The translations under genes were made by a program, and so were the position numbers. The notes under the pieces were generated by a model. It was not told where the DNA came from. It saw only the letters and a list, made by a program, of their open reading frames with translations, and searched no databases. Below are positions 26,129 to 33,762 of a stretch of 64,000 nt of DNA, one piece after another (position 1 is the stretch's first letter; every line of letters begins with the position of its first letter). The stretch spans positions 1,164,193 through 1,228,192 of the forward strand of contig NZ_JPJI01000032.1 of assembly GCF_000732625.1 (NCBI RefSeq), read 5' to 3'. This DNA is from Nonlabens ulvanivorans. GTDB lineage: Bacteria; Bacteroidota; Bacteroidia; Flavobacteriales; Flavobacteriaceae.

Positions 26129-27556
26129 TTAGTTGGTCAGCTTTTTACTTAAGTCTTCAACATACTTGTTGAATTGCTTATCTGTTGAAGCAAGGTTGTC
26201 TACTGTTTTACAAGCATGTAAAACTGTGGCATGATCACGTTTTCCTATTTGAGAACCTATGCTTGCTAGTGAAGCTTTAGTCATTTTCTTAGAGAAGTAC
26301 ATAGCCAACTGTCTAGCTTGAACAATATGGCGCTTACGTGTTTTAGACTGTAAAGTTTCAACATCCATCTGGAAATAATCACTTACGACTTGCTGTATTT
26401 GATCTATAGAAATCTCACGTTTAGTATTCTTAACATAGTTTTCTACAATCTTACGGGCAAGATCAATAGTAATGTCTTTACGGTTAAAAGAAGAATGAGC
26501 AATTAATGAAATAATAGCACCTTCTAATTCACGTATATTGGTTTTTATGTTGTCAGCTAGGTAATGTATAATATCATCATCCATTTCTACACCATCGCGA
26601 TATAGTTTGTTCTTGATAATAGAAACTCTAGTTTCATAATCTGGATGATTAAGCTCTGCGCTAAGTCCCCATTTGAAACGAGAAAGCAAACGCTGCTCAA
26701 TATCCTGCATGTCCACAGGTTTCTTATCACTAGTAAGAATAACCTGTTTACCATTTTGATGTAAATGGTTGAAAATATGGAAGAAAACATCTTGTGTACT
26801 CGCTTTTCCAGCAAAGAACTGTATGTCGTCAACGATAAGCACATCTACAATCTGATAGAAGTGTATAAAATCGTTTCTATTATTCTTACGGACAGACTCA
26901 ATATATTGTTGTGTAAACTTTTCAGCACTGATATAAAGAGCTGTTTTGTCCGGATAATTTTCTTTAATTCCTACACCAATTGCATGAGCAAGGTGAGTTT
27001 TACCTAATCCTACACCACCAAAAATTAGTAAAGGATTGAAAGAGGTTCCACCAGGTTTATTTGCAACAGCCATACCAGCACTACGTGCTAATCTGTTAGA
27101 ATCACCTTCTAGGAAACTATCAAAGTTATACGATGGATTTAATTGAGACTCTATTTTCACATTTCTTATTCCAGGAATAATAAATGGATTCTTTAATTCA
27201 GGGCTTTTGCTTCTTACTGGCGCATCTACAGATTGGGAAGACTGTATAGAGCGATTACTACTAGGTATTTTTTCAGTAAATGGTTCCATACCTTTTAAAG
27301 TATTTTCCATTTTTATGGCATAAATTAATTTTGCGCCTTCACCTAGCTCTCGTGTAAGAGCTGTTTTTAATAATTTAATATAATGTTCTTCTAACCATTC
27401 ATAGAAAAAACGACTAGGAACCTGTATACTTAATGCAGTCTCAGTTAATTTAACAGGTTTAATAGGTTCAAACCACGTTTTGTAGGCTTGAGGATTTATA
27501 TTATCTTTTATAAATAGTAGGCAATTTTCCCATACCGATGCTGCCGTCGATGCCAT
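26129..27556 (-). CDS. dnaA: Chromosomal replication initiator DnaA
   Basis: A 475-residue initiator: domain I at the N-terminus (VWENCLLFIKDNINPQAYKTWF), a Ser-rich linker at about 95-125, the AAA+ domain with Walker A GGVGLGKT (180-187), Walker B VLIVDDIQF, sensor and arginine-finger region, and the C-terminal DNA-binding domain with IGKRDHATVLHACKTV. It opens oriC by binding 9-base boxes. Only one box-like site is seen upstream (27646-27654), so the gene is probably not beside the origin; the site rather suggests autoregulation. Confidence 0.97.
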   Translation of the reverse strand: MASTAASVWENCLLFIKDNINPQAYKTWFEPIKPVKLTETALSIQVPSRFFYEWLEEHYIKLLKTALTRELGEGAKLIYAIKMENTLKGMEPFTEKIPSSNRSIQSSQSVDAPVRSKSPELKNPFIIPGIRNVKIESQLNPSYNFDSFLEGDSNRLARSAGMAVANKPGGTSFNPLLIFGGVGLGKTHLAHAIGVGIKENYPDKTALYISAEKFTQQYIESVRKNNRNDFIHFYQIVDVLIVDDIQFFAGKASTQDVFFHIFNHLHQNGKQVILTSDKKPVDMQDIEQRLLSRFKWGLSAELNHPDYETRVSIIKNKLYRDGVEMDDDIIHYLADNIKTNIRELEGAIISLIAHSSFNRKDITIDLARKIVENYVKNTKREISIDQIQQVVSDYFQMDVETLQSKTRKRHIVQARQLAMYFSKKMTKASLASIGSQIGKRDHATVLHACKTVDNLASTDKQFNKYVEDLSKKLTN

Positions 27557-27639
27557 AAAATAAATTACTTTTAAAAATTAAGATTGTTGGGATTAAAAAA
27601 GTGGAAAATGAGGACAAAATGCTTCTTTCTAATCGATGA

Positions 27640-27654
27640 CAAATATGTGAATAA
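27640..27654 (-). promoter_or_regulatory. DnaA-box-like site overlapping a candidate dnaA promoter
   Basis: On the minus strand TTATTCACA (27646-27654, the TTATNCACA form) runs into CATATTTG (27640-27647, one mismatch to TAnnTTTG), 83 bases before the ATG. The 205-base gap 27557-27761 holds no other feature I can support. Confidence 0.35.
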
Positions 27655-27761
27655 AAAACCTTAAAAAAAACTAGAAAAGTGTTTGATTTATCTAAAATAT
27701 TGTTGCAAGTAAATCGGCCTTTTTTCTTCTTACTGAATATACAATAATTATTATTAATAGA

Positions 27762-28175
27762 ATGAAGAGTACACTTACAAAAATTACTACCAGATATGTA
27801 GAAACAGATCAAATGGGAATTATTCATCATTCTAACTATTTGATTTACATGGAGCAAGCAAGACTCGAATGGTTGGACACTCTAGGTTTCTCCTATAAAC
27901 GAATGGAGGAAAATAAAGTCCTTTTACCGGTTTATCAAATCGATATCAAGTATAAAAATCCGATGAAGTTTGGAGAAGAAATTACCGTCAAAACCACCCT
28001 TAAGAAACCTCCTACAACTAGAGTGGAATTTGAGTACGAAATTGTAAATCAAGATGGTGTAATCTGTGCTACAGCAGATTTAACTCTGGTGTTTACAAAT
28101 GCATTAAATTTTAGACCAATGAAACCTCTTCCTGATTTTCTTAAAGCATGTGAATTATTGTTCGATGGGAGATAG
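27762..28175 (+). CDS. Acyl-CoA thioesterase (4HBT, YbgC type)
   Basis: A 137-residue hot-dog thioesterase. The signature Y-V-E-T-D-Q-M-G-I-I-H-H-S-N-Y contains the catalytic Asp and the following HHSNYLIYMEQARLEWL helix is typical of the YbgC/FadM group. It likely hydrolyses short- or medium-chain acyl-CoAs. It sits divergently from dnaA. Confidence 0.9.
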   Translation: MKSTLTKITTRYVETDQMGIIHHSNYLIYMEQARLEWLDTLGFSYKRMEENKVLLPVYQIDIKYKNPMKFGEEITVKTTLKKPPTTRVEFEYEIVNQDGVICATADLTLVFTNALNFRPMKPLPDFLKACELLFDGR

Positions 28176-28225
28176 GTGCTCTAAAAAAACACAATTTATT
28201 ACTCTTTACTATTTAAGCTATTGTG

Positions 28226-28771
28226 ATGTTAAATAATTTTTTTGAAGAATTGAAAGCCGAATTTAAAAGTGCTCTCTCAAAACGCAATCATCCTTTCAAA
28301 TACATAACGTTATCAACAATAGATGGTGATTTAAAACCGCAATCGAGAACGGTTGTTTTGAGAGAGATACATGATAATTTAGATTGCATCATATTTACAG
28401 ACTCACGCACTGATAAAGTAAAACAGTTAAATGATAATGCACAAGCTTGTCTTCTAGCTTATCATCCTAAAAAATTATTGCAACTTAAACTCAATGGTAA
28501 ACTGTATCCGATTGAAGATTCCATTGAAACTAAAAGGCTATTTCAAAAAGTTGGTGAAAAAGCCATTAAAGACTATACCACTATACAAGCTCCTGGTACA
28601 TCTATCTTAAATCCAGACCATGTTGATTATAGAGAGCGCAATGAAAATCATTTTCTGGCACTAAAATTTGTTCCAGACCAGTGGGAAGCATTGAAGCTTA
28701 AAAGGCCTCATCATTTAAGAGCTATTTTTGATAAGGATAACGATTGGAAAGGTCAATGGTTAGTACCTTAG
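28226..28771 (+). CDS. Pyridoxamine 5'-phosphate oxidase-like flavoprotein
   Basis: A 181-residue split-barrel FMN-binding protein: TLSTIDGDLKPQSRTVVLREI, IIFTDSRTDKVKQL and CLLAYHPKKLLQLKLNGK are the usual strands. It resembles the Alr4036-like branch of the PNPOx family, not true PdxH, because it lacks the complete C-terminal substrate segment of PdxH. A GTG precedes the ATG by one codon; ATG 28226 is used. It ends in a 4-base overlap with the convergent YigZ gene. Confidence 0.8.
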   Translation: MLNNFFEELKAEFKSALSKRNHPFKYITLSTIDGDLKPQSRTVVLREIHDNLDCIIFTDSRTDKVKQLNDNAQACLLAYHPKKLLQLKLNGKLYPIEDSIETKRLFQKVGEKAIKDYTTIQAPGTSILNPDHVDYRERNENHFLALKFVPDQWEALKLKRPHHLRAIFDKDNDWKGQWLVP

Positions 28772-29373
28772 TCTAGTGCTTTAGCCTTAATAGGATACAT
28801 TTTATTTATAACTTCGGTAATAGATTCTTGCTGTGATTGTGGTACTGCAATCGTTATAATACAACTAACAGTTAAGTTTTGAGAGATTATATTGTATTTA
28901 CCTTCATCAATAAATCGCATGACTTGACTCATTTGTGGATATTCAAAGCTAATTTCTACAGCAGCCGTAATGGTTCTTAACCTTATATCTGCAGTATCTA
29001 ATGTTAATTTGGCAGTTTCTCTATAAGCACTAATCAATCCGCCTACACCTAGCTTTGTACCTCCAAAGATTCTTGAAACCACCACTAATATGTCGCTCAA
29101 GTCATAAGAGTTGATTTGTCCTAATATAGGATCACCTGCACTATGACTAGGTTCTCCATCATCATTTGCTCTATAATTGTGATCATCGGCACCTAGTTTC
29201 CATGCATAACAATGATGTCCAGCTTTGGGATGTCTATTGCGCAATGGTGCGATTAACTCATTAACCTCGTGATCACTCTTTAAGGGAAAAGCATAGCCAT
29301 AAAACTTACTTCCCTTTTCTTTAAAAAGAATTTCCTCGGTAGGTTTTATAATAGTTTTGTAAGAATCTGCCAA
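28768..29373 (-). CDS. YigZ/IMPACT-family protein
   Basis: A 201-residue protein of the UPF0029/IMPACT family: the N-terminal domain contains KGSKFYGYAFPLKSD, HHCYAWKLG and the signature DDGEPSHSAGDPILGQI, and the second domain follows. Eukaryotic IMPACT inhibits the kinase GCN2; the bacterial role is not settled. Transcribed divergently from the lipoprotein at 29459. Confidence 0.9.
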   Translation of the reverse strand: MADSYKTIIKPTEEILFKEKGSKFYGYAFPLKSDHEVNELIAPLRNRHPKAGHHCYAWKLGADDHNYRANDDGEPSHSAGDPILGQINSYDLSDILVVVSRIFGGTKLGVGGLISAYRETAKLTLDTADIRLRTITAAVEISFEYPQMSQVMRFIDEGKYNIISQNLTVSCIITIAVPQSQQESITEVINKMYPIKAKALD

Positions 29374-29458
29374 TGTTAAAGTTTTGGTAAAGAATTAGTG
29401 AATGTAAGTTTTATCAAGAGAATCTATTTCATTTGCAATGTAACCTAAAAACCAAAAA

Positions 29459-30019
29459 ATGAAAAAGTTATTTATCATCTTAATTTCAGTTGTAGCCTTA
29501 ACTAGTTGTGAAACAGAGGCTCTTGATCCAGGATTAAATCCTGTTGCTGGTGGTACTGGTGGTGGTAATGTAGATACTGCATTGTTAGTAGGTAACTGGT
29601 TATATACAGATGTAGAAACTAATACAACAACGACTACTACTGTTTCTGGGACACCAGTATCGATAACAGGATCGGTAGAATATGTAAGTTCAAACGCTAT
29701 AATGACTTTTAATGCAGACGGAACATACGCTATAACGGGTGATCTAGAGTTTGAAGTGATTAATCAAGGTGTTTCTCAAGGTAATCAAACTAATACTTTT
29801 AACGACTTAGGAACCTATACCGTTACAGGTGACATATTAAGATTCAATAGCGCATCACCTAGTAATGTGACTCCTTTTGATGATACTACAACACTAACTA
29901 TTACCACTTTAAATACCACAGATTTATCAATTGATATCAATGGGTTATCTACGCAAACTACTGGTGGTGCTTCCATAGAGATTTTAATTGATGGGTTTGC
30001 AGATTTTGAAAGACAATAA
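29459..30019 (+). CDS. Lipocalin-like lipoprotein
   Basis: A 186-residue lipoprotein (MKKLFIILISVVALTSC, lipobox Cys 17). After a Gly-rich linker (VAGGTGGGNVD) come VGNWLYTDVET, SNAIMTFNADGTYAIT, LGTYTVTGDILRF and TTLNTTDLSIDING, the recurring W-x-Y start and strand pattern of flavobacterial lipocalin-like lipoproteins. Ligand unknown. It ends at a terminator that runs into the stop of the convergent EamA gene. Confidence 0.7.
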   Translation: MKKLFIILISVVALTSCETEALDPGLNPVAGGTGGGNVDTALLVGNWLYTDVETNTTTTTTVSGTPVSITGSVEYVSSNAIMTFNADGTYAITGDLEFEVINQGVSQGNQTNTFNDLGTYTVTGDILRFNSASPSNVTPFDDTTTLTITTLNTTDLSIDINGLSTQTTGGASIEILIDGFADFERQ

Positions 30020-30041
30020 GCAATACCAACTTTATTATATT

Positions 30042-30074
30042 AAAAGCTTTTCTTAACAGGGAAGCTTTTTTTTT
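30042..30074 (+). terminator. Terminator of the lipocalin-like gene
   Basis: AAGCTTTTC (30044-30052) pairs with GGGAAGCTT (30059-30067, two wobble pairs), followed by a 9-T run ending at the stop codon of the convergent EamA gene and then directly by palindrome copy 6. Confidence 0.7.
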
Positions 30075-30939
30075 ACGCTTTCGCGAAAGCAATCATCACA
30101 ATAGCTACAATGGCTACCACTATTCCTATATAATTTTTAGGAATCAGTTTTTCCTTAAAAATGACAATACCTAACAAAGATGTGAAGAGTACTGTTCCCA
30201 CGTGATTTATAGGATAAACCACGCTACTTTCCATTCCGTTTTTAAGAGTTTTAATGATAAAATAAATAGAAAAATAGTTAGGTATTCCTAAAGCAATTCC
30301 GCCAATTATACTGCGCATAGTCAATAAACGTTTTTGAGAAGCTTCATAAATAAGAACTATAATTCCTATTATAAAAGCCATTGCAAAACACATCGCACTA
30401 AAAAGAGGTTCTTCGCCATCTGGCACATGCATCTTTTCGGCATACTTAAGTGTGGTGTCTATTATACCGCTACCTAGGAATAATATGATTGGAAATATAA
30501 GTAATCGTTTATCTAGCTGTATGCCATCTTTTGTTTTAACAGAGGTCAAGTAAACAGAGATTAGAGCAAGTAAGATTCCGATTATTTTCATCCAGCCTAT
30601 GGACTCGTCATAGAGCCATATGCCTGCAATAACCGGTATAACCAGTGACATTTTACCTGCGACGGCAGCTACCGACAGTCCATTTTTTTGACTGGTAAGT
30701 GCCATAATATTGAAGATGAAGATAAACAGAGCTCCTAAAAATAGGGCATAATACAACCAGTCTGCATTTATAATTTGCTCAAAATTTGGTACACTACCAT
30801 AAGCAACAAAACCAGTAATACAAGCCACTATATAATTAATGATTATAGCATGTAGTGTGTTGATTTTAAATACTTCAAAGTATTTAAAAATCACATATAG
30901 AAAACTAGATGTGGTAATACTTAAAACGAGCCAAATCAT
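30073..30939 (-). CDS. EamA/DMT-family transporter
   Basis: A 288-residue integral membrane protein with ten predicted helices arranged as two EamA halves (GALFIFIFNIMALTSQKNGLSVAA in the first; PINHVGTVLFTSLLGIVIFKEKL in the second). Such drug/metabolite transporters export or import small metabolites; the substrate is unknown. The C-terminus is MIAFAKA, produced by a palindrome copy at the very end of the gene, so the element supplies the last five codons. It overlaps ribD by 4 bases and is probably translated from the same message. Confidence 0.85.
   Translation of the reverse strand: MIWLVLSITTSSFLYVIFKYFEVFKINTLHAIIINYIVACITGFVAYGSVPNFEQIINADWLYYALFLGALFIFIFNIMALTSQKNGLSVAAVAGKMSLVIPVIAGIWLYDESIGWMKIIGILLALISVYLTSVKTKDGIQLDKRLLIFPIILFLGSGIIDTTLKYAEKMHVPDGEEPLFSAMCFAMAFIIGIIVLIYEASQKRLLTMRSIIGGIALGIPNYFSIYFIIKTLKNGMESSVVYPINHVGTVLFTSLLGIVIFKEKLIPKNYIGIVVAIVAIVMIAFAKA
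30077..30090. repeat. Dispersed palindrome copy 6 (AFAKA frame, C-terminus of EamA)
   Basis: 14-base core with C before and A after. It directly follows a 9-T terminator run plus A, the same context as copy 14 at 53174. It encodes the last residues A-F-A-K-A. Confidence 0.95.
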
Positions 30940-31949
30940 TTTTTTCTATATATTTTAAGCACATCGTTTGCTAATACTTTTCTAGAAAGCATAGAGTAAT
31001 CACCACTTAAAACAGGAGCTTGTAAACCTTGATGAAAAAGAACATCAGTTCCCATAAATTGATACGCTTCATCCCATAAACCAGCATCAATAAATGATTG
31101 AATGGTAGTAGTTCCTCCTTCTATAATAATAGATTGAATGTCATTTTGATAAAGACTATTGAGAATCTCTAGCGTGTCAGAAGAACTGAGTTCAAGTTTT
31201 AAAGTGACCGCAGCATCATCCATAACCTGATAGTCAGGTGTGATGTTATTTCTAGAATCTAGAACAACTCGCAAAGGGTTTTCTCCATTCCAGTCTCGAC
31301 AGGTAAGCGATGGGTTGTCATCGATAACTGTTTTAGCGCCTACTAAAATGGCATTTTCTTGGGCTCTCAGTTGATGCGATACTTGTCTAGAATATGGATT
31401 AGTAATCCATACTGGTTTCTGCTCGTTCTTAGTTACTGGTGCAATAAATCCATCAGAGGTTTCAGCCCATTTTAAGATGATGTAGGGACGTTGTTTTCTG
31501 TGAAACGTGAAGAATCGTTTATTGAGTTCGTTACATTCATTTTCTAAGACGCCTACTACAACTTCAATTCCAGCTTCTTTTAATAAGGCAACACCTTTTC
31601 CCGCTACCTTATCGTGCGGATCTAGCGTTCCTACGACTACTTTTTTAAAGCCTTTTTGCACAATCATTGATGCACAAGGTGGTGTTTTACCAGTATGTGA
31701 GCATGGTTCTAGATTGACGTATATTGTCGCTTTCGCGAAAGCGTCTCCATCATAGCCCTTTTTTTCTGCATCGCTTACAGCGTTTACCTCAGCATGCGGT
31801 TCTCCAGATTTGAGATGCCATCCTTCACCTATAATCTCATCATTTTCTGAAACAATCACGCTTCCTACTAGCGGATTAGGATACGTCGTTCCCAATCCAT
31901 TTTGCGCCAGTTGCAAGCAGCGTTGCATGTATTTTTCTTCTGTAGTCAT
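30936..31949 (-). CDS. ribD: Riboflavin biosynthesis deaminase/reductase RibD
   Basis: A 337-residue bifunctional enzyme for the second and third steps of riboflavin synthesis. The N-terminal deaminase has the zinc ligands HAEVNA and PCSHTGKTPPC; the C-terminal reductase has GGTTTIQSFIDAGLWDE and the NADPH-binding region. A palindrome copy is read as GDAFAKATIYV exactly before the strand YVNLEPCSH, where most RibD proteins have a shorter linker. The promoter element TACCTTTG is only 6 bases before the ATG, so the mRNA looks leaderless. Overlaps the EamA gene by 4 bases. Confidence 0.94.
   Translation of the reverse strand: MTTEEKYMQRCLQLAQNGLGTTYPNPLVGSVIVSENDEIIGEGWHLKSGEPHAEVNAVSDAEKKGYDGDAFAKATIYVNLEPCSHTGKTPPCASMIVQKGFKKVVVGTLDPHDKVAGKGVALLKEAGIEVVVGVLENECNELNKRFFTFHRKQRPYIILKWAETSDGFIAPVTKNEQKPVWITNPYSRQVSHQLRAQENAILVGAKTVIDDNPSLTCRDWNGENPLRVVLDSRNNITPDYQVMDDAAVTLKLELSSSDTLEILNSLYQNDIQSIIIEGGTTTIQSFIDAGLWDEAYQFMGTDVLFHQGLQAPVLSGDYSMLSRKVLANDVLKIYRKK
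31728..31743. repeat. Dispersed palindrome copy 7 (AFAKA frame)
   Basis: Full 16-base palindrome in ribD, read as D-A-F-A-K-A-T, in the linker before the conserved deaminase strand. Confidence 0.95.
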
Positions 31950-31955
31950 CTATAG

Positions 31956-31963
31956 CAAAGGTA
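31956..31963 (-). promoter_or_regulatory. -7 element TACCTTTG of ribD (leaderless)
   Basis: Exact TAnnTTTG on the minus strand, 6 bases before the ATG at 31949, the same spacing as at 16365. The 272-base gap 31950-32221 otherwise holds only AT-rich sequence and a degenerate stretch near 32049 that recalls the element at 33740. Confidence 0.55.
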
Positions 31964-32221
31964 AGTGACTAATAAAAATATAAACTTATAGTTAAACTTA
32001 AATTTAAAGCTCAGTATTAAACATTTAGATTGAGTAGAGTGCTGTCACATTGAGCATGTCCATGTGTAGTCAAAGTTCAGTTTTCAAAATTTAAATAAAT
32101 ACGATTAATTACACCTAGCACTTTCATAAATTCAGGGCAAACTTGTCTAATTAATTTCTAGGGCTAAAATCTTTTAGAAATTATTAAATAAAATTGAAAC
32201 TCATATTTCTAACTTCGCTTT

Positions 32222-32698
32222 ATGAAAATTCGCAAAATTCTTCCTGAAGATAATCAAGCTATAAAAGAGATTATCCAAACCTCTATTTTAGAACATGGTG
32301 CACCTAAAATAGGAACTGCATACAGCGATGCGGCAACGCAAGCGATGTATGAACAATACCAAAAACCTCGCAGAACTTATTATGTAGTAGAAATTGATGG
32401 AGTAGTGGTAGGTGGCGCAGGAATCGCACCACTAGATAATTACAACGGTAATGTGAGCGAACTTCAAAAAATGTACTTTAAACCACAAGCTCGTGGTAAA
32501 GGTTACGGTAAAAAACTGATGATGACTTGCCTAGAACGCGCCAAAGAATTCAAATTTGAAAGCGTTTACCTAGAGACTATGGATAATATGTACGATGCGC
32601 AAGGCTTATATAAACACGTAGGTTTTAAATTACTCGATGGACCACTGGGTGATACAGGTCATTTCTCTTGTCCGGTGCAAATGCTTTTAAAATCCTGA
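32222..32698 (+). CDS. GNAT-family N-acetyltransferase
   Basis: A 158-residue acetyl-CoA-dependent acyltransferase. The acetyl-CoA binding motif is LQKMYFKPQARGKGYGKKLM (R-G-K-G-Y-G), preceded by GAGIAPLD and followed by FKFESVYLETMDNMYDAQGLYKHVGF. This pattern is typical of small GNAT enzymes; the acceptor is unknown. Confidence 0.9.
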   Translation: MKIRKILPEDNQAIKEIIQTSILEHGAPKIGTAYSDAATQAMYEQYQKPRRTYYVVEIDGVVVGGAGIAPLDNYNGNVSELQKMYFKPQARGKGYGKKLMMTCLERAKEFKFESVYLETMDNMYDAQGLYKHVGFKLLDGPLGDTGHFSCPVQMLLKS

Positions 32699-32699
32699 T

Positions 32700-32727
32700 A
32701 TTCCGCACTTGATGCGGAATCTGCTTT
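32700..32727 (+). repeat. 28-base direct repeat, copy upstream of prmC (contains a hairpin)
   Basis: ATTCCGCA and TGCGGAAT form an 8-base dyad followed by CTGCTTTTTT, so this copy may act as the GNAT gene terminator. It matches the copy at 33686-33713 at about 25 of 28 positions. Confidence 0.7.
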
Positions 32728-32771
32728 TTTCATCACAATGTTTTTGTTAATGACATTCCTATCTTTACCAA

Positions 32772-32831
32772 ATGAATTCGAGTTCGAATTCGAGTTCAAA
32801 TTCAAATTCAAATTCGAAGCATGACGCTTAA
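32772..32831 (+). CDS. Possible 19-residue leader ORF overlapping the prmC start
   Basis: An ATG at 32772 opens a frame rich in Asn and Ser, written by the hexamer repeat, and ends at TAA (32829-32831), 11 bases inside prmC in another frame. A near-consensus -7 element (TATCTTTA, 32760-32767) ends 4 bases before this ATG. Translation of this frame could couple to prmC initiation. No independent evidence of expression. Confidence 0.3.
   Translation: MNSSSNSSSNSNSNSKHDA
32777..32818 (+). repeat. Hexamer tandem repeat (TTCRAR)7 before prmC
   Basis: Seven consecutive units: TTCGAG, TTCGAA, TTCGAG, TTCAAA, TTCAAA, TTCAAA, TTCGAA. It ends 2 bases before the prmC ATG and is one of the few simple repeats in the window. 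Confidence 0.9.
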
Positions 32832-33666
32832 CCAATTCAAGCTCCTTTACCAAGAACAACTCAAACCTCTTTATCCAGAAAATGAGATTCATAGCATTCT
32901 ACAAATCGTTTGTGAAGACCTATTGAACTGGTCACGCTCTGATTTCATGATAAAGGATCGAGAAGAACTGAGTCATCTTCAAGAAGAAATATTACAAAAG
33001 TCTTTAAGAGAACTGCGTACTTCAAAACCAGTACAATACATCACAGGAAAAGCCCATTTCTACGGACACGAGTTTGCTGTTAATGAACATACCTTGATTC
33101 CGCGTCAGGAAACAGAAGAACTGGTTGATATGATCATCAAAGATCATAAAGCAGAAACTTATTTGAATATTATAGACATAGGAACAGGAACTGGATGTAT
33201 AGGATTATCACTTAAAGCAGCAAAGCCTGATTGTATAATCACATTGATGGATGTTTCTGAAGAAGCACTCGTTATTGCTCAATCAAATGCAAATCATTTA
33301 AAAACTCCAGTAAAAACGATTCTGCAAGATGTCTTGGCTTTAGATGAATTGCCTGAGAAATATGATATCATCGTGAGCAATCCTCCGTATGTGAGGAATT
33401 TAGAGAAGAAAGAGATACATGATAATGTGTTAGAAAATGAACCACATCTAGCGCTTTTTGTAGAAGATGATAATGCATTAATTTTCTATCGTAAAATCAT
33501 GGAGCTATCTAAAAACGCTTTACAACCTAACGGAATACTATACTTTGAAATCAATCAATACTTACCAGAAGAAATGAAAGCACTCGCCACAGAGTTAGGT
33601 TTTGAATCTGAAGTTTATAAAGATTTGAATGGAAATTATAGAATGATGAAGTGTTGGAGAGAATGA
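32821..33666 (+). CDS. prmC: Release factor glutamine N5-methyltransferase
   Basis: A 281-residue enzyme that methylates the GGQ glutamine of RF1/RF2 using S-adenosylmethionine. Motifs: the N-terminal helical domain, PVQYITGKAHFYGHEFAVNEHTLIPR, the SAM-binding DIGTGTGCIGLSL, and the substrate-binding V-S-N-P-P-Y-V. The start ATG is directly after the hexamer repeat. The gene is flanked by two 28-base direct repeats about 990 bases apart. Confidence 0.93.
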   Translation: MTLNQFKLLYQEQLKPLYPENEIHSILQIVCEDLLNWSRSDFMIKDREELSHLQEEILQKSLRELRTSKPVQYITGKAHFYGHEFAVNEHTLIPRQETEELVDMIIKDHKAETYLNIIDIGTGTGCIGLSLKAAKPDCIITLMDVSEEALVIAQSNANHLKTPVKTILQDVLALDELPEKYDIIVSNPPYVRNLEKKEIHDNVLENEPHLALFVEDDNALIFYRKIMELSKNALQPNGILYFEINQYLPEEMKALATELGFESEVYKDLNGNYRMMKCWRE

Positions 33667-33685
33667 ACTTCAACTTGAATTTGAA

Positions 33686-33713
33686 ATTCCGCACTCGATC
33701 CGGAAGCTGCTTT
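33686..33713 (+). repeat. 28-base direct repeat, copy downstream of prmC
   Basis: Matches 32700-32727 at about 25 of 28 positions (ATTCCGCACT, GAT, CGGAA and CTGCTTT shared). The dyad is less perfect here. Confidence 0.7.
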
Positions 33714-33739
33714 AACAATCGTAGTGCTTTTTAAATCGT

Positions 33740-33759
33740 CTTCGACAAGCTCAGACTGA
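33740..33759 (+). repeat. CTTCGACAAGCTCAG-type dispersed element
   Basis: The 20 bases CTTCGACAAGCTCAGACTGA match an intergenic motif I remember from many Bacteroidota genomes; a degenerate inverse relative is near 32049. It lies just past the GH2 stop, on the side of prmC. Confidence 0.4.
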
Positions 33760-33762
33760 AAT

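Noticed and set aside
27557-27761. The dnaA upstream region as oriC
   Set aside because: Only one box-like site and no repeated boxes or distinct AT-rich unwinding block; Bacteroidota dnaA is often not at the origin.
32659-32892. Minus-strand ORF of 77 codons with Asn/Ser-Leu repeats
   Set aside because: It is produced by the hexamer repeat read backwards and overlaps two plus-strand genes.
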